DNA of 59,666 nt, from the IMG/VR virus record IMGVR_UViG_3300034152_000748, positions 1-59,666 of that record; one strand, given 5' to 3'. The notes under the pieces were generated by a model. The model was given only the letters and a program-made list of their open reading frames with translations, was not told where the DNA came from and did not search any database. Within the stretch, counting starts at the first letter, position 1. The number at the start of each line of letters is the position of its first letter. The translations under genes and the position numbers were made by a program. This document shows, one piece after another, positions 29,101 through 41,100 of this stretch. The DNA comes from a virus.

Positions 29101-32100
29101 AAGCGTCTTCTTGAAGTTTAGGCAAAGTCAACAATGGACTCTCATATGTACCAAGTTCTTGTCTCCTTGCTTTGACTTCAGGTTTACTGGCTTTTCTTAT
29201 GTCTTCCAATCTTCTGTCAAGACCTTCATATTCACCTATAAGCTCTCTTATGGTGCTAAGCTCACTTTCGTTGGCTCTTCTAACTCCATAAACGCTCTTT
29301 TCATAATCTTGAGCTGTTCTAGAAAGTTTACCATAATAATCATACAAAGATTTAAACACAGGAACTAAGGCGGCAAGAGTCAATCCCAACGGAGCTATCG
29401 ATTTTATAAACCCAGTGTTTTCAGAAGCCATGTCCTTAAACATTTCTCCAAATCTTCCGCCTATCTGCTCACTGACAACGTCTATGGACTTTCCTATTCC
29501 CTTGGATATGAAAGCCGGTGCCTCCAAAGCAGCCATGCTTGCCACTCCTCCAGCCCCCTTCAATAATCCAACTAAAGGTTTAGGTCCTTTCAATATTCCT
29601 GGAACAGCCTTAGCAAACTCTTGGCCCTTATAAATAGTGGCCAAGTCGTCCAACGAAGACAATCCTTCTCCCAACTTATTGAAAGGCTTTGCTATTGACT
29701 TGCCTAACCTTTCCCCTCCCAAAAACACGTCTGACACAAATTCATTATAAGCCCGTCCAGCTTCCGCAGCAAGATAAGCAGTTTTGCCTAAAGCTGAATG
29801 AAAATCCTTTAAATTTTTACCTTCGGTTATTTTTTTAAGTCCTTCGAATTCTTTACCGGCGCCTTTACCAAACACTTCGTAACCAGCCAACTTTGTTCCT
29901 GTCTTGAAAGAATCAAACAAATCTTTTATCAATCCGGTTCCTTTTCCTAAACTTTCAGAAAAAGAAGTTATTAATTTATCTCCTTTAGCAATGTAAGTCA
30001 CAAGCAAACCTAGTCCAACTGCCCCAGCTTTAACGCTGGTTGGAATTGCGGATATGGTTTCCAAAAACCCTTTCATGGTTTTTAGACCAAATTTAGCTAT
30101 TGGCAAATACACTTTGCCAAATTCAATCTGCAACTCTATGGCAGATTGTTTTGTTTGTTCCAGCTGCTTCTGGTAAGTCTTCATCACTTCTAAATTTCTT
30201 CTCTCAGCGGAACCTTTGGAGTTAATGCTGTCTCTAACAGCAACAGTTGCTTCTTCCCAGTTGTCCATTAAAACGAGCAATTGATTGTATTGCCTAGTGC
30301 CTCCTATAGCTTGTGCCAAAGACATTTTTTGAGCGTTTGTCAAATCTTTCCAAGCCATGGACAAATCTTGCAATATCTCATAACCACGTCTTAACTCACC
30401 TTCCTCACTCATCACGGGTATTCCAATTTTTGCCAACTCTTTAGGACCTTTTTCGCTAGACAGCCTTCTAAATATAAACCTCAAAGAGGTCCCAACCTCT
30501 TTACCAGACTGTCTTGTCACTGACCCTATCGCGGCAATAACTCCATTCAACTCATCAAAAGTGAATCCGGCGTTTTTACCGGCAGACGCAGCTTTCTTCA
30601 ACGCATTTGCCATGTCTCCAGAAGTAATGGCGTGTTTTGCTTCAACCTCGCTCCAAGCGTCCATAAACTTAACGGAGCTCTCTCCTTCTTGCCTAAACAC
30701 CTTCATAGCTGCAGTTAAAGCTTCTGTAGCCTCCTTGGCATTTAGAGTCGTAACGTTAGCCGCAAGAGTTGCAGTTTTAGTCCTATCAATAACTTCCTCT
30801 TGCTTCAAACCCTGTTGAGCAAAAATTCTCATTCCTCTTAAAACGTCTGTTATAGCGACGCCATAGGTCTTTGCAAATTCAATTGCTGATTTTTGCAACA
30901 CGTCAAAATTTGTCTCAAGCGGGCTCATGACCTGTCTTAAATTAGCCATGGCCATCTCAACGTCTCCTATGGTACCGATCATGTCTTGCAAATTTGAAAC
31001 GCCACCATAAACCAACCTGGCAGCGGCTCCCCACAACACTACTCTCCTTATGGCAGATCTAAAAGATCTGTTGCCAACTTGCATGTATTTTACTAGATCC
31101 CTTTGTTTTTCAGAAAAAGCGCCTGTTTCCTCGCCGGCTTTGTTTACATACTCGCCATATTTATGAAAATCAGTGGCTACGTTCTTTACAACGTTTCCCA
31201 TCTGATCAAGAATCTTCGTTGTGTACGTAAACCTCTCTCCTACTTTAGAACCCCCCTCTGCCTCCCCTTTGACAAAGTACTCCCTGATTCTGGATATGTT
31301 TCTTTGATGCAACGCTTGTTGCGTCTTTGGAGTCAGCCATGGAAGAACTTTTACAGTTCCTATGTCTCCCCATTCTCTACTTTTGCCTTCTTTAGGTTCA
31401 CCCAACTTAGAATAAGTTCTTTCTATTTGTCTCAAATACGCAAGAACATCTTCTAAATTTTTTCTGTGGGCAACTGTAAAATCTTCCCTTACGTTAAATC
31501 TAAGATATTTTTCCAACGCGGTTCTCAACTGCACAACACCAGGGATTAACGTGGTAAAATCCCAAATGTCTTGCAGCTCTGCACCTTTCCTTGCAACCAA
31601 ATCAGCATTACTGTAAACTTCAATCAACTCCTCATTCATATTAGCAAGTCCAGCTAAAGCATCCCTCGCCTTCAATATTGGAGCTGTTTTAGTGTCTGTT
31701 GTTATCGACTTAAAAATTTCCCTAAGCTTTTCAGAATCAATTATACCTTCTGCCTGTTTGGAAATTTCTTCCGGCGACATGTACACTCCTGCTCCTTTAG
31801 CCAGCTCAGGACTAATAAACCCCTTTCCGCCGGCCATTGTGGCAGTAGTGGTGTATATGTCAGTCGGCTTGCCTAAGGTATTCATTATCCTGTCTTGAAA
31901 ATCTTTTATTCCTGACTTAAACTTAGAATAAGCCTCCGTTCGATCTTCCAAACTCTCAAGCTCATCAACTTGCTTCCTGGCGTTTTTTAATTGCTCGACG
32001 TAAAAATCACCAAGAGCAATTCTATAAGCCTTCCACGCTTCAATGTTTTCCTTGTGTATCAGTTTCCCCTCTTGATCAAGTTTTTCCAATACCTTTATAA

Positions 32101-35100
32101 ATTCCGTACCCGTTGGTTTTCCAGTAGACTTAATGCTTGAAAGAACTTCTTTTATTTCATCTGCCATTTTGTCAACATTAAGACCTTCGATAGCTACCTG
32201 CCATTGTTTTGCTGCTATATGTAAAGTCCTCAAATTTTCAAATATAGCGTCTAAATCTCCTCCAGTGAACATGCGAGGATCTTCAAAACCACCCAAACCT
32301 CCACCACCGGCGGCTCCTCCTCCAACAGCTCCTGCAGCTGATTTTCTTCTTGGGGTGGGATCTCCGAAAACGTCCCTATAGCTTCCACTAGCAAAACTTT
32401 GCACAACTTTCTTATCATATTTCTTTTCTGTCAAATAACTTCTAGCTCTTTCTACAAATTCATCCAACTCCTTGTGAGAAACCCCTTCTATCCCGGCTCC
32501 TCCAGTAACATTGGAAGTCGTGGCATAATCAATTTCTCTTCCCGCAAGCCTTCTCTTCAAAGTGCCCAACGCTGATTTGTATTTTTTGTCAGCGTCTTTT
32601 AAAGGATTGTTTTCAACAAGATATTCCTGTATTAATCTCCTGGCTTCTCTAATTGCGTCTATGTCTTTATCAAATCTTTCTTCACTGAATCCAAATCTAA
32701 CCACTGCTGGTTTCTTCTCTTTCTTCAATTTGTCATAAAAACGAATTTCACCAGTAAGACTTGAAGGGTCCATTTCCTTTTCGCTTGCTAAAGCTTTCAT
32801 GTAAAAATTAACCTGAGAAATCGTTTCTTCCAACTTCTGCCTAGTGTAAGAACTAAGCTCCCTATCCATCACCTCGCTTAAACCTTTAATGCCCTCGCCA
32901 ATCTCGTCCACCATTCTTCCACTAACGGTCTTTATGTCACTGACTCTTTCAATTTGATCTTCCGTGTCTCTAAAAACCAAATCAATGTGACCAGTTATTG
33001 TTTTGGCAACTGAATCTTCATATGAAACTGGGGTTTCTACATCGACCGATTTTCCCAATCTTTTTTTCAATCCTTTTTGTATAGAAGAATGCAAAGCAGT
33101 TCCCAACATCGCCTCTGCCTCTAACTTAGGACTTGTAATCTCTCCTAAACCAAGCATCTTCTCCATTATGGATTGAACTTGTGAAACCTTCAACTTTCCC
33201 ACGTCAGTAAAACCTTTGCCAAATATACCTCCTTTTTGTCTGTATATACCGCCTCCAGAAATGGCGCTTGCTCTAAACTTAGACTCAAAGGTTTCTCCAA
33301 CAACCTTGGATCCGGAAATTTTTTCTGCCATCCCTTTAAGATACTCAGCCTCTTTGTCCACCGCCCCTTTAGTTTGATTGGAGTATTCTTTCAACACATT
33401 AGCAACAGTAGAACCTTGACCAAAATCAAATCTTGGCAAATTCTCCAACCCACCGACTATCTCCACCAACAAAGGCTTCCCGCCACAATTTACAACAGGA
33501 ACACATTCTCCAGATGCAACCGACAAAGTAGCTTTGTCCACAGCTTCTTTAGCTGCAGAAACCCCATCTGCTTCTGCCCGTTTGGACAAAATTTCCTGTG
33601 CTTTGGAAAGACGTCTTTGATCCAACGGACCTCCGGCAAAATCCGCTGCCGCCCTTCTTTTTTTAATCTCTGCAGGACCCTCTAAAATACTCTCAGTGGC
33701 CTCTTTACTTGGCAATATGCTTCTCAACACCATGCCCTCGCCACCTCTTGACACCAAAGCTTTTATAACTTTGTCCAACTGAGCAAGAGCTTTTTGTTTC
33801 TCCACCCAAACCTCGGTGTATTTCTCCAATTTGTTTACGTAATCTTCCCTTTCCGCTTCAGAGGCTCCTTCAACAAGAGGTCCCATCGCTTGTGCTATTT
33901 GATTTTTAAAACGTTCTCCAAACTTCTCTTCTATATTAAAAGATTCTATGTCTGTCATTGGAGGAATGCCGGCAAAATCAGAAAGTTCACTGATCTCCTT
34001 CCTCATATTTTTCATTTTTCTTTCGTCAAATTTTTCAGACAACACTCCTGCCGCGTCCATGGCTCCGACAATGCTTTCTTCAAAAGCCCTTCTTCCTTCT
34101 GGCTTGGATGTCTCTTCCACAATTTTAGCTGCTTTTTCTTGATCTTTGTACAAATTCTCTATAGAACTTGACAACAACTCGGAATAAGCCCCAAGTCTTG
34201 GCTTTTCAGTTATTGTGGAAAAATCCCTGAGTATTTCACTTGAAGTGGCTTGAGCTTCTCTGTACTTCCTTAAATACTCTTTCTCCTTGCCGGTGCCAAA
34301 TTTATAACCTACTGGAGCTTTTATTCCTCCAGTCATTTTACCTTCTTCTTCCCCCAATCTTCTGCTAAGAGCCTCCAATTGTGACTTAGGCGTGGCACCC
34401 CAAGCTCTTTTGCCATACAGCGGTTGCATTTGACCGAACACGTGTCGTCTAATATTTATGCCACCAGGAAGATTCTCTTGCTCCCACTTAATCCGTCCCT
34501 CTGCGTATCTCCTGAGATCGGTTGCCCCTCTTGTTCTCTCACGACGAACTTTTGGGGGCAATCCTTCCAATTCTCCTATCAACCCTTCCACCGCTTGTTC
34601 TTGTATTGTCACTGCAAGTTCTTTTAAAAAGGACTTAAACCCCACCATTTCCACAGCTCTTTTTATTAATTTCTCTCTTGGCTCTATTCCTATGTCTGAC
34701 GTAGGCAGACCTCTTGCTTCGCTAATTTTAGTAAGCTCGCCTCTAATGTCCTTGGTTTTCATCTTACCAAGTCTTCTCTTCACGGCAATTTGATTTGCCT
34801 CGACAAACTCTTTTAGATCTTCATAATCCTTCTCAACCATTATTGATTCATAAAACTCTCCAGCAGCCTCAGGTCCCTTTGCTAAAACCCCCGCAATTTT
34901 ACCTGCAACGGGGGCCGCGCCTGCGTGTTTTACGTCCATTCCTTTTTGCAAACCAAACCTAAGCAACTCATTCATCATGGTTTGAAATTCAAATTCAGGC
35001 CCTTTGGATCCAAATATGTTTAGCTCTCTTGGGTATTTCTTTTTAAAACTCTCTACGGCCCTAGACTCAGCGTCTGGAGCTATTTGACCCCCGGCAAAAC

Positions 35101-38100
35101 CCGTAATCATTTCGGCAAGCCTATTTATCCTATACAAAGCCTCGGTTTCTTGACCGGTGTGTATCTTAAAAAGCTGGGCCGCCAAAAACTCACTTTGCTT
35201 CTCTTCAGACAACCTTCCTCTAATTCTTTCTTTAACCAACCCTATTCCTTTGAGATCTTTAATTGAATCCATCAAACCGGACGCCGTTTTGTCTATGGAA
35301 GCGTTTATTACTTCAAGAAATTTCTTTTCGTCTTCATCCCCCTTCACAACGCTCCTAACTATGTTTTCAAGTTCTCCCTGAACGTCTCCACCTTCTCCTG
35401 CCAGTATCTCCAATTGTTCTCCTGGTTTTAAATACTCTAATTTTTCTGTAAAAAATGGTTTCTTGAGAAATTCATATCCTTTCTCAGAAGCGAATTTCTT
35501 TTCAAACGCAGCTGACATTTCCGCCAAAGGAAATTCACCGCGAGCTTTTGACATGGATTTAGCAGCACCATAAGTAAACACGTCTCTAAAGACAGCCCTT
35601 GTGCTGTCTATGTCTTCAGCCAACGAATTAAAATGTTGTTCGATGTTTTTTCTAGCTTCAGCAGTCTTGGCGGCATGAACTTCGATGGCGTCCCCATCAA
35701 AGTCTAATTTTTGTTCGTGGGACAAATATTTAGGAAGAACGTTGCTTATGGCAGTATTAAGCTCGTCTATTAAATTGTTTAACTTTTCTCTCTTCGCAGC
35801 GCCCTCTTCTGTGTCTCCAAGAGCTTCCCTTCTTTCCGACAATTTCTCCACAACGGATCTTGCGCGTTCTATTTCTTTGTCAAACGCTTCCAAATCCAAC
35901 TCTGGAATTCCAGGAACCGCAATTGAATATTTGCCAAAATCTTTGGCTCCTTTTTTTCCTCCAATCAATTTAGGCTCAAATGGCTGCACGCTGGAAATTC
36001 CAGTGAACGGATACCTCACAGTTTCTATGTATGGAACCAAATCTTCTTTTACATGCTTCTTAACTTCGTCTCTTATAGCGGGATCCGTTTCTTTGCTTAA
36101 GCTGGATCTCACTATATCGTCCATGTACTTAAGCATGTCATAAAGAGATCCTTCTTTAGTAACAGCCTTTTTTCTAACCGTTTTGGGAACTCTAAAAGTT
36201 TCCCCTCCAAGAACGTTGAATTCTTCTTTGTCTCTTCTATATTTTTCTGTGTAAGTGACCGGTATCTTTTCAGCAAATTCTTTAGGAATTCCAAGCTCAG
36301 TTTGCTTAAGAACCGGCAAACCCATCTTTTTGTATTTTTTTACGTTCTTAGCGTGCTCTTCATTTATGTCTGATATCTTTTTTGAAACGTCAAGCAAGTC
36401 TTGCAACCCAAGCTCTTCATCTAAATCTTCAAAACCTCCATATATGTCTTTCAAAGATTCACTAAACTTTTTGAGATCTTCGGTTTTGTCAACGCTGGCG
36501 GTTATGGCTTTGCCCATAACGGCAGGTATCTTTCTGGAAAACAACACTTGGGCTATGGAACCTGACTTTCCCAAAACTTTTTCAGCTATTGTTTCATAAT
36601 AATCCACTTTTGCTCTAGCAAATTGAGCCAAAGCCCTTTCAAAAGCATTTTCTTGTGTGGCAACGGTGTCCAGATCCGCTTCTTTAACTAACTCATAAAG
36701 CTGTTTTCTTGAAAACGATTCTATGAGAGGAGTGGCTTTTTTAAACTTATCCTCGCTTCTTTTAATGTGTTTCCTCAATCTATTCGCAAATTCCTCGCTT
36801 CTTTTGTCTAAACCTTGCCTGCTTGCAAATTTCTCTACAACGTCTTGGTCGTACTCCCCCCTCTTTATAAATTTCTCAGCCTCTTTCATTTCATCCAACT
36901 CTTTACGAGACTCTTTTCCAGAACCAATCAACACGTCAGCTATTCTTCCAACAACGTCTGCATGTGCCTCCACTTGTGATTTGACTTTCAGCTGTTGCCC
37001 AAGAAAAGCCTCTATATGCTCCACTTGTGAGTATTCCGCTGCTGGAGTAAGTCCGGTGGTTCTATAACCAGGAGGCATGGTGCCTTTTTCCACAGACAAA
37101 AACGGTTTAAGTTTTTCAACAATTCCAATTACCTCTCTTACGTCACCTCCCTCCCTTTTCAACGCGTTAGCTCTTCCAACCATCCCTTTAACAGCGGAAG
37201 CGATGTCTTCTCTTAACTTTTCCATGGAGGTTCCGCCGTAAGACTCTTCCAATATCGTGTTTAATTCTTCCAGCCTTTTTTCCAACCCAGCCTTGACAAA
37301 CTCATCTTGTGAATCATCCAATCGAGAAATAGCCATCTCCAAATCCTCAACCTCTTTAACTATTTCCGACATGCCCCTTCCAATCTCTTCCACTTTTTTA
37401 GCGGAGCTTATGACGTTCATAAGACGCCTTGTTGGAATTGTAGGGCCATACTCACCTCCTATTATTTCTTCTTCATACTTTCCTCTCGCTGCTGCTCCAG
37501 GAACGTACAAAGGCTCTTTCTTGGTTGGATCTGCGACACTAGGAATCATCACTTTAAACGCCTCTGGATGAGCACTCATATCCAATAAGGTGTCTTGTAA
37601 GTCTTCAAAAGCTCCCACAGTCTGATCAAACTCGGCTATGCTTGACAACTCTTTTGTAGGGACAGTTTCGAACAAACGTTTCCTAAACTCCCCAGCCTGT
37701 TCGTTCATTGACTGTAACGCTTTGATGTATTCTAAATGTTCTCTAACGTCAGCTCCGCCAGGAGCGCTTCTTATTTCTTCCATTATTGGGGCTTTTTCTC
37801 CAAAAATGGACGCATAAGCGGCGTAAGCTGGTATGTTTAGTTTCTCCCCTTTTATTCCCTTCTCTATCTCTCTTTTTGACCAATCCGCATAAAGATGCGG
37901 TTCTTCTATAACTTGTAGAAATTTAGTTCCAACAAGACCCTTTCTTTTCTTTACGCCAGGACCTTCTTTGGTTAAAGTTCTTTCCAAGACATCTACGTAA
38001 TAGTTGGACAACTCTTCCAACTCTAAGGCCTTTTTACCAAACCTTTCCTCCACGATATTTTTAGCCTTTCTTATGTCCTCATCCGTTCCAGTAAAAGCAG

Positions 38101-41100
38101 ACTCATACCCTAACACAGCGGCGTATTCACTAAGCTTGCCCTTCTCTCCTTTTTTACCCAATAAAGATCTGTATATGTCTTCTCCAAATTTTGTTTTTAG
38201 CGTCGTTGCCCCACTTATTTCTTTTCCACGAAATTCTTTAGCGCCCACTCCTGCAATGTTAGCCAAAACAGACTCCAACACCTCTGTTTGCAAACCTCTT
38301 TTTCCAACCCCATAAGAACTTATCTGTACGTCAATGGGCATTTCTTTATAGAGTTCCGCCTGTTTGCCAAGTTCTTTCTTGTACAAATCTTTAAGCTGCT
38401 TTACCCCCTCAATGTCATCAGACAAATCCGTCCCATAAAGCTCTTTCATTTTATCAACAACTCTTTTAAACAGCTTTTGTTGTTGTATCGCCTCGTCTGC
38501 AACGACAACGCCTTTGTCCACATCCTTAAACATGGACAACATGAACTTGTTTCCAGACTCAAGCAAGTTTTTCTGCAAATTCCGATTTGACACTAACCCA
38601 GAATACTTAGTCAGACCTTTTGACTTCTCTTCTATAAGTTCAGAAGCAAGCTCACCCAACGTTTTTGGCATGATGGCTGTGCCAAGCCCTGCTTTTTGCG
38701 CTTCTTCAGGAGCCAAAACCTTGAACTTCTTGTCTTCTTCATAATACTGAAGTACGTCTCGAGCGCCTCTTGGCAAAGTAGGAGTTACGCCCACTCCTTT
38801 GGCTCCGTACCGCGTTGTAACCTTTCTACCAAAATAATTCATGAAAACTTCAGCCAATCTGGCCGCCTGAACTTCCACGTCGGCAGATCTAACAACTGAT
38901 ATTGCTTTAGTGACGTCTGAAATCAAAGCCTTGTCAGCCCTTCCCTTATATTCCTTGCTAACTCCAAGAACGTTCTGTATTTCAGCTGCGGCATCCATTA
39001 CTGACTGCTCCACGTCTCTAAGCAACTTTGGTTCCACTTCACTGATTCCAGCTCTTGGGGCGCCTTCAACTCTTCCTCCCTTGCTTGGAAGTATAAGCTT
39101 TTTAGTTATGGAGGTAAGGGCGTCTGCCAACCTTCCAGATATAAGCACTTGATCCTCAAATGTATTTGCAGTGCTTCTTAACTCAGCCAGCACGTTAAAA
39201 CCATATCCTCCTGCGCCATACCTGCCACCGGCAATCATCCCTCTCTCACGTTCAGTTCTTAAACTTGGAAAATCGGTAGTCACTTTACCCAAATCAACGC
39301 CGAATCTTTTAAACGCGTCGTTTATGTCATCTTCACCAGAAGACAAAGCGTTTGTAACATTGGATATGTTTCTGCCAACGTTTTGAAACTCCGTTCCGAA
39401 CGGGGCGAGTTCCCTAAGATTTTCCGTATACATCTTAAGAGTGTCTGCTTGCAAAGTCCTTAAATACTCAGTTCCTTCTTTAGCCATTCCCACGCCAGGC
39501 CTTAATGAAACAACCTCTGAAGCCGATTCTGGCAGACCTAAAGTTGAAACAGTTCTTATTCTTTCAGGCACTCCTATCTCTTCCAATCTTGACAAAGCTT
39601 CTTTAGTTCCTTTGCTTTCAAGAACTTTCACTTCTGACATAATTTCATTCAATCTAAAGTTTATGTCTTTTATCAAACGAACTTGAGTTTGTGGATCTGT
39701 TTGCGCCTGTAATTCTGGTTGACCTCTCAAAACCCCCCTGCCATAAATTCCAGGAACTGATTTCATCAACACCTGAGCCACGCTTTCTTGATGAACCCCA
39801 CGCCTTGGCCTGCCTCTCTCTATCAAAGGCAATATTTGCTCAATTTGCCTCACTGCCCTTTCGTATTCTCTAATATTGCTTTGAAAACCAGGCCTCTTCG
39901 CCACGCTGCCAAGAACCCCTTGTTTTGCCTTTCCTATAGGAGAAGTCATCACCTTTTCCAAAACGTCATAAACGTTTTCAAATTTCAAAGAATCCAAAGC
40001 TTTTGCCACGTCATACGCAGACAAACCGGCTTCTGCCATTCTCTTCATAAACTCATCTATTGATTTGTTGTCGATGTTTTGTAACGTCTTATATACTTCA
40101 TCAACTCCCTTCTTAAAATCCTCTAAAGAAGTTATCCCCGCCTTCTCCAATTGAGCGCCTTTAGACACGGCGGCCGCCTTGTATCCTTTAGCCACAAACT
40201 CCCTGCCTCCAAACTTAACTATATTCTTTATCATGTCTCTTGACAAATCTTCCGCTTGTTTAGTGGCTCCGGGATCGGGCCTATAACCAACGTCTCTGAT
40301 GCCGGCGCCATATTTAGCGGCCAAAGAAACAGTGCCTTCTTCAGTAAAATCTTTGGTCAACGTTCCCAACTTTTTGAACATTTTTTCCAAGCCACTTTCA
40401 AAAGTGACAAATTTTTGCAAAGCCCTCTGACTTCCAGTGGAGGTTTCAAAAACAGAGGCGCCGGTGCTAGTCAATCTTGCAGCAGGGATGGCAATTTTTC
40501 TCAATAATGGATCTTTGCCTCCCATTAATTTATCCAAAGCGTATTTCTCGCCTATGGTTTCCTTAAACACCCTTGTTATTTCATCATAAGAATCACTCAA
40601 AATCTTATTCAATTCGTTAACCATTTCTTTGCTTGGAACAGACGCTGGGTGTTTTTGTCTCAACTTAATCACTTCTTGCGCCCGTTCTTTGCCAAATATT
40701 CTGCCTATGTTTTCTTTATGTGCTGCTTTGACCCACCCTGCTATCTCCTCAACCCTCAATTCTTGGCCCCTAACCTGACGAAGCTTCTCAGCTTTTTTCT
40801 CTTCCTTAAACAATCTGACCAACTCCGCCGTGGACTGCCCTCTAGTGGCCTTTTGCCCAAGAACGCTTCTTAAACCTGCAACATCGGCTATTTCAAACGA
40901 CCACTGTTTTCCACTTGTTTTTAAATTAGCTCCGGAGGCCAATTTAAAATACTCTTCTATAGGCTGTTTTGAACTTTCTCTGACTATCTTCCACCCAGAA
41001 CTTAATTCTTTTTCCATTTTATCAATCATGGTTCTTTGTAATTTATACAAAGAATTAGAAAGTTCCGTTATATTGTCCTCCACGGATTTAAAAGCCTTTG

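Noticed and set aside
33440-33560. Cysteine-containing segment of the tape measure (E-C-V-P-V-V-N-C-G-G) as a possible intein or Hint domain
   Set aside because: There is no block of intein motifs, no terminal H-N followed by C/S/T, and the segment is too short.
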